From: Paenibacillus sp. sptzw28
GTDB lineage: Bacteria > Bacillota > Bacilli > Paenibacillales > Paenibacillaceae
Assembly (NCBI RefSeq): GCF_019550795.1
Contig: NZ_CP080545.1
Location: 5,127,501 to 5,191,500, forward strand
DNA: 64,000 nucleotides
Direction: 5' to 3'
The position numbers were made by a program, and so were the translations under genes. Positions 34,653 through 43,358 of the stretch are shown one piece after another. The first letter of the stretch is position 1. Each line of letters begins with the position of its first letter. The notes under the pieces were generated by a model that was not told the DNA's origin, searched no databases, and was given only the letters and a program-made list of their open reading frames with translations.

Positions 34653-36041
34653 GTGCCCCAGCAATCGATACGGTTGTCGACACAGGACGATCTGGACCAA
34701 TTCGCAGGAGCGCTGCGGCTGGCCCTCGGATCGATGCCGGATTTGGTCATCCGCAAGGTGGGGACCTCACAGGTAATTTATATTTCGGGGATTGTCGACC
34801 AGAAACGGATCGAACGGGAAATCATTGAGCCGCTCTTGTCGTCTCCCTCTCCCGAATCGGGTGCTCTTCCCGTGACATCGCCCTCTGTCGAGCTTACGGA
34901 CGATATTCAGACGGCGCTCGAAGCGCTCCTCTCGGGGGAAGCCGCGGTCGCCGTTTGCGGATTCGGCCGTGTTATGCTGGTTAATGTCGCCTCCGCCCCG
35001 CATCGCGCCGTATCGGAGCCGGCGACGGAAAACGCGATTCATGGCCCCAGGGAAGGCTTCACAGAGGATTTGGACATCAACGTTGGAATTCTTCGGCGGA
35101 TATTAAGAAGCGAGAAGCTTAGAATGAAGGCTTGGGAAGTGGGGACATCGGCAAAGACCGAAGTCCGGATGGTTTATATGGAAGGTATCGCCGACAGCAA
35201 GTTGGTAGAGGAAATGACGGCAAGGATAGACGCCGTGAAGCTTGAGGCGCTCATCGAAACGAATTACCTTGCGGAGAACATTAAGGACCGGCCGTTAAGC
35301 CTGTTTCCGACGATTCAGACGACCGAACGCCCCGATATCGTCCATGCGGCTCTCATGAAGGGGAAGGTCGCGATTATGGTCGACAATTCCCCGTTTGTCC
35401 TAATCGTTCCTTTTACATTCTGGAACGCTTTCCAGGCCAATGAAGATTATTACCTGATGTACAGCAGTGCGACGTTCGTGCGGGCGATTCGAGCCTTTTT
35501 CATCATATGGGCGTTGACACTTCCATCCCTTTACGTAGCCCTCACTACCTTTCATATTGAGATGCTGCCGACGAATTTGCTGCTTGCCATTGCGGCGTCC
35601 CGCGAGCGCGCTCCCTTTCCGGCTATGCTCGAAGCGCTGATCATGGAAAGCGTATTCGAAGCTCTGCGGGAAGCGATTGTGAGATTGCCGCGGATCTTGA
35701 GCCAAGCGGTCAGCGTCGTCGGCGCCTTGGTCATCGGACAAGCGATTGTTCAGGCCGGCGTCGTATCTATACCCATGGTTATTGTCGTATCGGTTACCGG
35801 TATCGCTTCCCTGATGATTCCCCGCTACGAGATGACATTCGCCATTCGCATCCTTCGCCTGGCGCTGCTTCTGCTCGCAGGGTCGCTCGGCTTTTACGGC
35901 ATTGCGCTAGGTCTATTTTTTACGCAGGTTTATTTGACCGGCGTACGTTCGGCGGGAACACCGTATATGACGCCTGTCGCACCGCTGCTTCTGAGCGGCA
36001 TGAAAGATTTTCTCATTCGCAAACAGTTTGGACGGAAATAA
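34653..36041 (+). CDS. Spore germinant receptor subunit A (GerA/GerKA-type)
   Basis: 462 residues. Soluble N-terminal domain (about 1-255) then four to five hydrophobic helices. Signature segments include EDLDINVGILRRILRSEKL (a divergent form of the usual RIR), TVERPDIV-type TTERPDIVHAALMKGKVAIM, DNSPFVLIVPFTFWNAFQ and PTNLLLAIAASRERAPFP. The start is GTG at 34653, five bases after GGGTGGTGG and one base after the B-subunit stop. Order B-A-C differs from the common A-B-C, but B-A-C is also known in Bacillales. Confidence 0.9.
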   Translation: MPQQSIRLSTQDDLDQFAGALRLALGSMPDLVIRKVGTSQVIYISGIVDQKRIEREIIEPLLSSPSPESGALPVTSPSVELTDDIQTALEALLSGEAAVAVCGFGRVMLVNVASAPHRAVSEPATENAIHGPREGFTEDLDINVGILRRILRSEKLRMKAWEVGTSAKTEVRMVYMEGIADSKLVEEMTARIDAVKLEALIETNYLAENIKDRPLSLFPTIQTTERPDIVHAALMKGKVAIMVDNSPFVLIVPFTFWNAFQANEDYYLMYSSATFVRAIRAFFIIWALTLPSLYVALTTFHIEMLPTNLLLAIAASRERAPFPAMLEALIMESVFEALREAIVRLPRILSQAVSVVGALVIGQAIVQAGVVSIPMVIVVSVTGIASLMIPRYEMTFAIRILRLALLLLAGSLGFYGIALGLFFTQVYLTGVRSAGTPYMTPVAPLLLSGMKDFLIRKQFGRK

Positions 36042-36066
36042 TAGCCTTCAGGGAGTGGTGCATCAT

Positions 36067-37230
36067 ATGCTGAACCGGTTGATACCCGCGTTTCTAGTAC
36101 TTGGCCTCAGCGCAGCGCTTACGTCCGGCTGCTGGGACCGGAAAGAAATTTTGGACGTCGCTATCGTAATGATTACCGCGGTGGATGAAGGCAGCAAGCC
36201 CGGTACATACCGGGCACACGCGCATATGGTCGACCCGAAAAGACTAGTCAGTGCCGGTTCCCCCGCTCAAGGAGGGGCGGCACAACCGATCGTTCATGTT
36301 CCTACTGAAGGAAGGAACATCAACGAAGCCCGGAGTAAAGCGGAATTATCGCTGCCAAGGGATATTATGAGCTCGCACCGACGTGTGTTCCTTATGGGCG
36401 AATCGCTTGCCCGGAAGGGTGTCGCCGAGGTCCTCGATCAGATCAGCCGAAACCCGCAAAACCGCCTAAACGCGATTATTGCAATCGCCGAAAACAGCAC
36501 TGCGGAAAAGATGATCGATTTGAAATTTACAATGGAAACTTTCGGGGCTGAGGTGCTGCGCGAGCTGACCATTCGCAAAGCGCGCATCCCGACGTCGATC
36601 AAAGACTTTTACATCGCATCGACAACTCCCGGTCAGCAGCCGGTTGCAGTGAGCTTCGTAGAGCAAAAGGGAAAAATTTCCATAAGTGGAATCGCAATTT
36701 TCAAGGACTACAAGCTGGTCGGCTTCCTGAAAGGGCTGGAAGCGGGTGCCTTGAACGGACTGCTTGGCGGCAGCCCGCGGAGCAACGTCATGCTGCGGGT
36801 GCCGGGGAGCAAGGGCGACATATCGATTCAGGTGAGCGATCTTAAGGCACGCGGAAAGGTTGATTTTCGCAACGGGAAGCCTGTTTTTACATTTCGATTT
36901 AAAGTAGCCGGGAAAGTTCTGGATAATGGTACAAATATCGACTTATCCAATCCACAGAACGTTGAAAAGGTGAATAAAGTGTTTTCCGACAAAATGGAAC
37001 GCGCCTGCAACTCGATGTTTGCCCGTTTGCAGCATGAATATAAAGCCGACAGCGCAGGGCTGGGTGCAATGATTTACAGAAAAGACTCGGGGTATTGGGA
37101 ACGTATTGAAAAGCGGTGGCCCAGCATGTATGTCAAGCAAAAGGTTATCTGCCAGGTGGAAACGACAATAACAAACGTCGGTTCTATCGGAGCGCCGCTG
37201 TATATCCCTGAGAAAGAGGTGAAGAAGTAA
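36067..37230 (+). CDS. Spore germinant receptor subunit C (GerC/GerKC-type lipoprotein)
   Basis: 387 residues. Lipobox LTSGC near residue 20 followed by CWDRKEILDVAIVM, which is the classic GerC N-terminus. The C-terminal domain has the conserved block QHEYKADSAGLG, and a tryptophan-rich WERIEKRWPSMY. The start at 36067 has GGGAGTGG eight bases upstream. It begins 25 bases after the A subunit stop. GerC anchors to the outer face of the spore inner membrane. Confidence 0.9.
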   Translation: MLNRLIPAFLVLGLSAALTSGCWDRKEILDVAIVMITAVDEGSKPGTYRAHAHMVDPKRLVSAGSPAQGGAAQPIVHVPTEGRNINEARSKAELSLPRDIMSSHRRVFLMGESLARKGVAEVLDQISRNPQNRLNAIIAIAENSTAEKMIDLKFTMETFGAEVLRELTIRKARIPTSIKDFYIASTTPGQQPVAVSFVEQKGKISISGIAIFKDYKLVGFLKGLEAGALNGLLGGSPRSNVMLRVPGSKGDISIQVSDLKARGKVDFRNGKPVFTFRFKVAGKVLDNGTNIDLSNPQNVEKVNKVFSDKMERACNSMFARLQHEYKADSAGLGAMIYRKDSGYWERIEKRWPSMYVKQKVICQVETTITNVGSIGAPLYIPEKEVKK

Positions 37231-37433
37231 TGTGGACTGGAGTAATTCTTTATACGCTGGGAACGGTGGCCGTAACCTTCCACCAGTTCCGATATTGGCA
37301 AAAAAACGGGCAGGGAGCGGAGAAATGGGTATTCGCAGGATGGATGCTCACGGCTTGGGCTGTCGGCGTCCTGCTAATGGCCGGGGTTAAATTCCCGGTG
37401 CCTGTGAAACCGCTTTTCCCTAACTGGAAGTGA
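37230..37433 (+). CDS. Small membrane protein of the germinant receptor operon
   Basis: 67 residues with two hydrophobic segments (about 2-19 and 38-57). ATG shares one base with the GerC stop (TAATG). Small fourth proteins of this type (GerD-like or 'D subunits') accompany some Ger receptors and modulate germination rate. Similarity to a named D subunit was not established. A hairpin follows at 37450-37471. Confidence 0.7.
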   Translation: MWTGVILYTLGTVAVTFHQFRYWQKNGQGAEKWVFAGWMLTAWAVGVLLMAGVKFPVPVKPLFPNWK

Positions 37434-37449
37434 TGCGGCGCGGAAGCGC

Positions 37450-37471
37450 ATTATCGCGGATCGCGGATAAT
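37450..37471 (+). terminator. Weak hairpin after the germinant receptor operon
   Basis: ATTATCGCG and CGCGGATAAT with a one-base bulge and a short loop, followed by a modest T-rich stretch (TGTGTTTCGTTTG). Confidence 0.4.
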
Positions 37472-37498
37472 AATGTGTTTCGTTTGCGTTCCGGCCGC

Positions 37499-38494
37499 TC
37501 ACACCTTAACAACCGTCTTGTGCGACGCATCCCACCGCCATGCCATTGTTTCCCCTTGGAATTGAAGACCTCCAAACCACTCATCCATCCGGTTTACCGC
37601 CGCCCAATCCTGATTTCCCGCCAGAACCTCCCGTCCGAGCTCCGTTAAAGTGATGACGCATTCACCAAAGGACGGCACCGGCAATTTGAAGTTCGGAAAT
37701 GCGACTGATCCTTCGATACTCAGTAACGGATAAGGTTCTTCCGACATTTTGGCCAAGCGGTACCAATATTCCAAATCACCCATGCCCAGTATGTTCAATT
37801 TATTTCCTGCCTGATCAAACAGCTCGAATGGTTTATTTATTCCGCCTGCAACCGTCTCCAAAGTAGTTTGCTCTATGCTTCCAAGTCCGTTATGAGTGGA
37901 AGGCAGCCGTACGAGATGAGCTTCGAAAGCGGCGCGTACGAAAGGTAGAGCCGAAGTGTCTTCGTGAAGGATCCGGGTATGCCGCTGCGCATCATTCGAT
38001 GCATATGCTTCCCAAACTTTGCCTCCCAGCTCCAGCTCGCGGCGGCCGACCGGCTGCCAGGTACCAAACAGCTCTTCCAGCTGCTTTGCGGTCAGCTGCC
38101 CGAGACCCCGAAACAATTCAATCCCCGGGTATCCGCCGATGCACAGTAAATTTAATTTCGTTTGTCCCAGCTGCTGCTTTGCAAACCAATGAAGCAAATA
38201 GCAAAGCATCGTCTGATCGAACAGATCATGCTCAAACCATAATACGATTTCTTTATGTTTCCTGAAGTCCTGCAGGGTTTTTTCTTGCGTTTCGCTTATA
38301 TTGATAAATTCACTCTGCGGGATCCCCAGAGTCCGTTCCAGATACTGAGCGCGTACCGAGCGGTTGCCGCTCTCTGCCATGTCGGCGAATACAGGCCCAA
38401 CCGGGTACACTTCCCTCCATACCAGGATTTCCCCTTGAATATCTCCCTGCTTTAACTTGCTTGCGACGGAATCGCCGTTCACGATATGAAGCAT
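37499..38494 (-). CDS. DUF1835 domain-containing protein
   Basis: 331 residues. The N-terminal half reads as a DUF1835 domain: MLHIVNGDSVASKLKQG, then GEILVWREVYPVGPV and IVLWFEHDLFDQTMLCYLL, a set found in this uncharacterised nuclease-like family. The C-terminal half (about 180-331) is a DUF3658-like helical region with FGGLQFQGETMAWRWD. AAGGAGGTG lies before the ATG. Function unknown. Its 3' end converges with the germinant receptor operon. Confidence 0.8.
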   Translation of the reverse strand: MLHIVNGDSVASKLKQGDIQGEILVWREVYPVGPVFADMAESGNRSVRAQYLERTLGIPQSEFINISETQEKTLQDFRKHKEIVLWFEHDLFDQTMLCYLLHWFAKQQLGQTKLNLLCIGGYPGIELFRGLGQLTAKQLEELFGTWQPVGRRELELGGKVWEAYASNDAQRHTRILHEDTSALPFVRAAFEAHLVRLPSTHNGLGSIEQTTLETVAGGINKPFELFDQAGNKLNILGMGDLEYWYRLAKMSEEPYPLLSIEGSVAFPNFKLPVPSFGECVITLTELGREVLAGNQDWAAVNRMDEWFGGLQFQGETMAWRWDASHKTVVKV

Positions 38495-38634
38495 GCCTTC
38501 ACCTCCTTCTTTAAATTATTAAACACGCGGATCCGAAGTCCTGCACTCTCATGCACGAGGCCGAATGAGAGAGCAATATTTCAAAAGCCGCCCTGTGCTA
38601 TAACTGAAACTGTAAATAGAAGGGAGATGGGTAT

Positions 38635-39399
38635 ATGAACAGGTTGAGAGGTAAATCCGCATTGGTTACGGGCGCAAGCCGGGGCATCGGTCGCGGTATC
38701 GCGCTGCGCCTCGCGCAGGAAGGCGCAGTTGTTGCGGTCCACTATGGAAAAAACCACAGCGCCGCGGAGGAGGTTGTGCGCGAGATCCGGCTGAAGGGAG
38801 GAAAGGCATTCACTATCGGCGCTGACTTAACGTCCTTTAGCAGCGTACATGAATTGTTTGCCGTCCTGGATGCATCGCTTGAGGAACATACGGGAGAATC
38901 ACGCTTTGATATTCTTGTCAATAATGCAGGAATCGGGCAGTACGCAACCATTGAGGAGACGACAGAACAATCATTCGACGAGGTAATGAACCTTCATATC
39001 AAAGCGCCGGTTTTTACGATCCAGCAAGCTCTGCCGCGAATGAAGGACGATGGCAGAATTATTAATATTTCATCGGCTGTTACAAGGATCGCATTCCCAA
39101 ACCTGTTGGGGTACAGCATCTCGAAGGGTGCGCTCAATACACTGACCTATGTCCTGGCCCAGCAGCTTGGGGATCGAAAGATCACGATTAATGCGATTCT
39201 TCCCGGAGTTATCGATACCGATATGAATGCCGCAACGCTGCAAAGCCCCGAAGGACAGAAATTCGCCTCGGGCCTGTCTACCTTCGGCAGGTGGGGCCAG
39301 CCCGAAGACGTCGCTGATATCGCCGCATTTCTTGCCTCGCCTGACAGCCGGTGGGTAACCGGCCAGTTGATCGACGCAAGCGGTGGCTCGCACCTGTAG
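38635..39399 (+). CDS. SDR-family oxidoreductase, FabG-like
   Basis: 254 residues. Classical short-chain dehydrogenase/reductase: TGASRGIGRG cofactor loop, NNAGIGQYA, catalytic Ser in NISSAVTRI, Tyr and Lys in YSISKGAL, and the C-terminal TGQLIDASGGSHL typical of FabG-like members. AAGGGAGATGGG lies before the ATG. It stands alone, with a bidirectional terminator downstream. A specific substrate cannot be named. Confidence 0.9.
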   Translation: MNRLRGKSALVTGASRGIGRGIALRLAQEGAVVAVHYGKNHSAAEEVVREIRLKGGKAFTIGADLTSFSSVHELFAVLDASLEEHTGESRFDILVNNAGIGQYATIEETTEQSFDEVMNLHIKAPVFTIQQALPRMKDDGRIINISSAVTRIAFPNLLGYSISKGALNTLTYVLAQQLGDRKITINAILPGVIDTDMNAATLQSPEGQKFASGLSTFGRWGQPEDVADIAAFLASPDSRWVTGQLIDASGGSHL

Positions 39400-39440
39400 A
39401 ATGCATTCCGAGAATGACTAACATTACACTAACGTCAAAA

Positions 39441-39460
39441 CGGCTGCCCGGTGGCAGCCG
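39441..39460. terminator. Bidirectional terminator between SDR and glutamate-synthase-like genes
   Basis: CGGCTGCC-CGGT-GGCAGCCG. TTTT follows on the minus strand and a T-rich tract on the plus strand. Confidence 0.6.
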
Positions 39461-39481
39461 CTTTGATTCGTTCTTATTATT

Positions 39482-40906
39482 TTAATGTACGTTTATATGC
39501 TGTTCGCCGTCTATTTCAGCTTCACCCGCAGCGAATAAAGGTCTAGTCTCTTCATAGAAACGGTCTTGATTCTCAGGAGAAACGTATCCGAGCTGAATAC
39601 CGGCTGCCTTGGCTATAAAGGGGTCAATCGTGCATACGTCGGCTTTTGATATATCCGTCAATGCGGTTTTACCAAGTGTTACGGCTACCTGCTCCATTTC
39701 CACGACACATGCGTTTAAATATCTGGTCAAGTTCATGGCTGCCTTGTCGACATCCAACTGGTCTGTCAATTTACCTGAATAAACGACTAAACTGGTAGGT
39801 GGTTCAAAGGGTAAGGCTTCCACCATCTGTTCGCTCACAAGCGCCATAATAGCCGCCGTTCCGATGTAGACGCAATCTGCGCCTAATGCAATCGCCTTCA
39901 GCATGTGCCCGGGTGTAATCAATCCCCCTGTTGCTATAAGGTTGATATCCCGAAACACTCCTTTTCGCGCAAAATATTCAGATGCCCTGGTTATTGCGAA
40001 TAAAGTCGGTAATCCAACATCATCCTGTAAGGTTGGCGGCCCCCCGTGGGTGCCGCCTTCCGCACCATCAAGAGTGACGAAATCCACTTCCGCTTCTATC
40101 GCAATTTGCAGCTCTTTTTCAAGATGATGGGTAGCGGCAATTTTTAAGCCCACGGGCACTCCGGTTTCATCTCTTAAAGACCTGACCAATTGAATAAAAT
40201 CATCCTTGGTATTAACTCCCGGAAGTCGGGAATGAATTAATGCGTCTTCGCCTTCCTGTAATTCGAATACCTCTCTAAACTCCTCACCGATATTTTTTGC
40301 TGTCGTGCGCTGCGGAGCAGAGCCTTGCGCCCCTTGCCCCAATTGAATTTCAATGGCGTCCAGACGTCTATATTTGTCCGGGGTGTTCATCCAGCCGCCC
40401 CGATTATACTGCCCGATGAACAATTGAGCCGCCTCCCGCTCCTCCTCCAGCAGTCCCGCTTCACCGGAGTTTGTTGCAGTTCCCATTGCGGTCGCGGCTT
40501 TAGCTAAAGCAATCTTGGCGCTTTTGCTTAACGCACCGCCGAAAGACATAGCGGCGATCATTATCGGGATGGAAATTGTCATGGGCCTTCTTGCCCGGCG
40601 GCCGATCGTAACGGAAGTGCTTATTCCGACGTTTTCCGGTGTCGGAGACCGGAAGAGGTGTACGGGGTTGAACAGAATTTTCTCCCACGGAGATAGATGA
40701 ATAGGGCTTCCAAGAGGCCTGGAGACAGGAGTTCCCTGATTCGCCCGCATCGCAATCTCCATAAGATTGGTAACGCCTACCTTGGTGGTTGAGGGAATCA
40801 TTCCAAACAAATTTTCGGTATACTGGTCTCTGATTGCCCTTGTCATTGCTTTGTCCACGGTCTCGTTGATTGCGGAACGGATTAAATTCTCAATGAATCT
40901 CAACAT
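39482..40906 (-). CDS. FMN-binding glutamate-synthase-like protein
   Basis: 474 residues. It is the central/FMN barrel of glutamate synthase alone, without the glutaminase domain or the 4Fe-4S cluster. Motifs include PIMIAAMSFGGALSKSAKIA, ATNSGEAGLLEEER, IEIQLGQGAQGSAPQ, LDGAEGGTHGGPP and LIATGGLITPGHMLKAIALG followed by ADCVYIGTAA. Cysteines for a 3Fe-4S cluster are not obvious. ATG at 40906 has GGGGAGAG eight bases upstream and overlaps the upstream 97-residue gene by 17 bases. Such standalone proteins are poorly characterised. Confidence 0.85.
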   Translation of the reverse strand: MLRFIENLIRSAINETVDKAMTRAIRDQYTENLFGMIPSTTKVGVTNLMEIAMRANQGTPVSRPLGSPIHLSPWEKILFNPVHLFRSPTPENVGISTSVTIGRRARRPMTISIPIMIAAMSFGGALSKSAKIALAKAATAMGTATNSGEAGLLEEEREAAQLFIGQYNRGGWMNTPDKYRRLDAIEIQLGQGAQGSAPQRTTAKNIGEEFREVFELQEGEDALIHSRLPGVNTKDDFIQLVRSLRDETGVPVGLKIAATHHLEKELQIAIEAEVDFVTLDGAEGGTHGGPPTLQDDVGLPTLFAITRASEYFARKGVFRDINLIATGGLITPGHMLKAIALGADCVYIGTAAIMALVSEQMVEALPFEPPTSLVVYSGKLTDQLDVDKAAMNLTRYLNACVVEMEQVAVTLGKTALTDISKADVCTIDPFIAKAAGIQLGYVSPENQDRFYEETRPLFAAGEAEIDGEQHINVH

Positions 40907-41183
40907 GTTGGGCACTCTCCCCGAGTTCACCGCTGTCGATTGAATGTCTGATTCCTTCAATTTGTTGAGCCATTGCCAGACACATTTGCTTCATAGTTCC
41001 AAGCTGGCGGGCGGCGCTTTGTTCTTCAACCGCAATATCCACTAGCTCGCGATGGTCAAAATTTGTAAGTTTATTATAGTGTTCACGTTCTATAGTAGAA
41101 AGCGTACCCGCCATTGTTTCCATGCGGTTTAGTTCAGAGTGGATATAAGTAAGCGTGTCTTTAAGATCTTGGTTATTTTGCAT
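40890..41183 (-). CDS. Small helical hypothetical protein paired with the FMN protein
   Basis: 97 residues, predicted mostly helical, heptad-like (LTYIHSELNRMETMAGTLS and RQLGTMKQMCLAMAQQIEGI). No signal peptide, no known family recognised. The stop overlaps the next gene by 17 bases, so the two are probably translated together. It could be a partner or assembly factor of the FMN protein (inference). Confidence 0.6.
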   Translation of the reverse strand: MQNNQDLKDTLTYIHSELNRMETMAGTLSTIEREHYNKLTNFDHRELVDIAVEEQSAARQLGTMKQMCLAMAQQIEGIRHSIDSGELGESAQHVEIH

Positions 41184-41319
41184 TTATTTGCACCTGCCCA
41201 TTTTTTATTGTTTACTGTTACCACATAGGCAGAATTATATTCCAGCTACTTCCGAGCTTGAGTGAACCGTGCCGCCGGCCTGCGCTTGCCGCCGAATTCC
41301 GTTATGCGTATTTTCCGCA

Positions 41320-41346
41320 AAACAAAAAACCGCGTTCTCACGCGGT
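41320..41346 (-). terminator. Terminator after the DUF2277 gene
   Basis: Minus strand: ACCGCG-TGAGAA-CGCGGT then TTTTTGTTTT. Confidence 0.8.
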
Positions 41347-41373
41347 AGCGGCGCTGTATCCAAGGGATGTGGT

Positions 41374-41652
41374 CTACTCTTCCCGGGTTCCGAACCTTCG
41401 CGCATTCCTGGCGCGGGCGCGCTCGATCTCCACCTCTCGGCTGCGGGGCCCGGCATTGGTTACCAGCGAGTCCAGCAGGTTGCGGGCAACGTCGGTCACC
41501 TCCCGGATGGCGCGGTGGAACGCCTCTTCGTTCGCCTTCGAAGGCTCATTGAAGCCCGAGAGCTTTCTTACAAATTGGAGCGCTGCCGCTTGAATCTCAT
41601 CTTCGGTAGCGGGAGGATCGAAGTTGAATAGTGTCTTTATATTTCTGCACAT
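41374..41652 (-). CDS. DUF2277-family protein
   Basis: 92 residues, all helical. MCRNIKTLFNFDPPATEDEI, then AAALQFVRKLSGFNEPSKAN, EAFHRAIREV and a tail with alternating Arg/Glu (RSREVEIERARARNARRFG). Length and sequence match the uncharacterised DUF2277 family. ATG at 41652 follows AAGGAG by seven bases; an upstream ATG would start before that site. The strong GC and basic C-terminus are normal for the family. It is a single gene with its own terminator. Function unknown. Confidence 0.85.
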   Translation of the reverse strand: MCRNIKTLFNFDPPATEDEIQAAALQFVRKLSGFNEPSKANEEAFHRAIREVTDVARNLLDSLVTNAGPRSREVEIERARARNARRFGTREE

Positions 41653-42097
41653 AGCTTTCTCCTTCTTCATAGTTTTTATATTGAATTACGGCACTGCGGG
41701 CTTCCTATATCCATTATAGCACGGAGCCTATGAACAATTTTCTTATTGATTGCTGCTATCAACACGCCTGCAGGCGAATTGAAGCTGCTCTTGTTATGAG
41801 AACGTACGTGCGATAAAATTGTGTTCATTCGGCGCAGCAGCACAAGGAGGACTTGATATGGATAAGCAGCTGCATTTTCGGAATTTTTTAAAAAATAACG
41901 TCACTGGAAGGTTACATCGACCGGCATGCTTGTAGAGCAAACCCTGGAATGGGTATAATTGCCTTACATGAATTTTAAATTTTCTCTGGGAGGGATTGTC
42001 CTATGTACAGAATAAAAGTACCCCGCTAATGCCGAGGTCCGCCTCCTTCTTTTACTTTCTGTTGCGATAACTGAAAATAAAGAGGAGATGGACAAAA
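41653..42097. other. Intergenic stretch with two ribosome-binding-site-led mini-frames
   Basis: It contains a 25-codon frame at 41858 and an 8-codon frame (ATG at 42003, reading MYRIKVPR, after GGGAGGGATTG) in front of the amidoligase gene. Nothing else coding was found. Confidence 0.4.
41858..41935 (+). CDS. Possible 25-residue peptide
   Basis: ATG preceded by an excellent AAGGAGG eight bases upstream; reads MDKQLHFRNFLKNNVTGRL and ends CL. It could be a genuine micropeptide or the head of a decayed gene. No downstream continuation in other frames was apparent. No family recognised. Confidence 0.3.
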   Translation: MDKQLHFRNFLKNNVTGRLHRPACL

Positions 42098-43003
42098 ATG
42101 TGGCCTAGAACGATTGATTGGAAACAGATTCGATTTGGAGTTGAAATTGAGTTTGTCGGCGGGCACCCCCAGGAAGTGGAGCTCTTGCCCGGCTGGGAAA
42201 TGTCGCTTGACGAGAAGCAGATTGACGAAACAGGCGCCGAATCGGGCAGTGAGCTCAAGGCACCGCCTTTGGTTTGGGAGGAACGGGTCCAAATCCGTGA
42301 GATGCTTAGCCGGCTGCAGCTGCAAGGGGCAGCGGTTAATTGGAGCTGCGGGCTCCATGTCCATGTCGATTTGAACACTTGGGGACAAGCGATTGTATTG
42401 CCAATGATCGATGCTGCTCTATCGGTACAAAACGCACTCAAGCTGTTATTGTGTACCAGTGAACACCGGCGCATATTCTGCCCTCCGGTAACTGAGGAAA
42501 TGAGGCGGCGTTTCAGCCTTGAGCCTGGTCCGGCCGCACTTCGTAATCATGGTCGCCCCCAGTCTCATCGCTGCGGAATCAATACGGCTGCATGGTTTGA
42601 TATCGGGACGGTCGAAATTCGATATGCCAATGGGTCCTTGAACTATGACGAAATCATTAGAACGGTGGAGCTCTGCCTGCGCTTCGTTGCGGCGGTTGGG
42701 GAGGGACGTAAGCTGCCCGCCGATCCCCATAAGCTGGCGATCGAATTGGGAGCTCCCACTGACGGTTATCCGCCTGATGCCCCGGCACCGCAGTGGTATA
42801 AGGAAAGAATGTGGCTCGAGGAAGCGCTCATACCGATCTTTGCTCCGATTGCAGCTCAGCTTGTGCAGCAAGGTGAAATTCATCATATCCTGCCTGTTCC
42901 GGAAGGGATTCTCGTTGCAGTCGAACGTCCGGATGAAGAATTGAGCAGATATATTTTTCGTCCGTCAGTGACCGGCTGGAAGCTCTTAGATATTGCACTG
43001 TGA
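42098..43003 (+). CDS. Amidoligase-family enzyme
   Basis: 301 residues. The pattern fits the putative amidoligase (glutamine-synthetase/GCS superfamily) family: RFGVEIEFVGG at the start, ESGSELKAPPL, NWSCGLHVHVDLNTWG (the metal-binding His pair) and TVEIRYANGSLNYDEI. These enzymes join amino groups to carboxylates with ATP and are usually found next to a partner substrate protein (family knowledge). No AIG2-type or other usual partner is adjacent here. The ATG has AAAGAGGAG 13 bases upstream. Substrate unknown. Confidence 0.75.
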   Translation: MWPRTIDWKQIRFGVEIEFVGGHPQEVELLPGWEMSLDEKQIDETGAESGSELKAPPLVWEERVQIREMLSRLQLQGAAVNWSCGLHVHVDLNTWGQAIVLPMIDAALSVQNALKLLLCTSEHRRIFCPPVTEEMRRRFSLEPGPAALRNHGRPQSHRCGINTAAWFDIGTVEIRYANGSLNYDEIIRTVELCLRFVAAVGEGRKLPADPHKLAIELGAPTDGYPPDAPAPQWYKERMWLEEALIPIFAPIAAQLVQQGEIHHILPVPEGILVAVERPDEELSRYIFRPSVTGWKLLDIAL

Positions 43004-43169
43004 GCAGCACCGGATGTAGAACTTATGGGATCAAGCGCCTTTAACGAGGCGCTATTTTTTTTGGATTCTAAACTAATTAGAGTGAATTAATAGAAGCGAC
43101 CGAATATGAGGAAGGCTTAGGAGGAAAAAAGTTTGGTATTCGGATACATAGGTAAAAGTAAAATTTGGT

Positions 43170-43259
43170 ATGGTAACAAATGCATTTATGGCTATCAGCT
43201 TCTTTATTTTTATGTTCATTGGCTACTTGATTGCTAATCTATTCGGCGGGAAACCGTAG
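43170..43259 (+). CDS. Possible 29-residue membrane peptide
   Basis: Reads MVTNAFMAISFFIFMFIGYL and ends with a GGKP tail. It is one continuous hydrophobic helix with a short polar end, as in small regulatory membrane peptides. No clear ribosome-binding site precedes the ATG; an AGGAGG further up (43121) serves a different frame starting TTG at 43133. It may be a real peptide in a 355-base gap, or chance. It precedes the sigma-factor fusion gene by 99 bases. Confidence 0.3.
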   Translation: MVTNAFMAISFFIFMFIGYLIANLFGGKP

Positions 43260-43358
43260 CTCGAGAGTGAGGCAGGTACTCCAGTCGGAAGGATTTCCAC
43301 CTGAAATGAAGAATATAGCTTTTTTAACATTCCTTTTAATTAAACAGGAGGTTTGACC

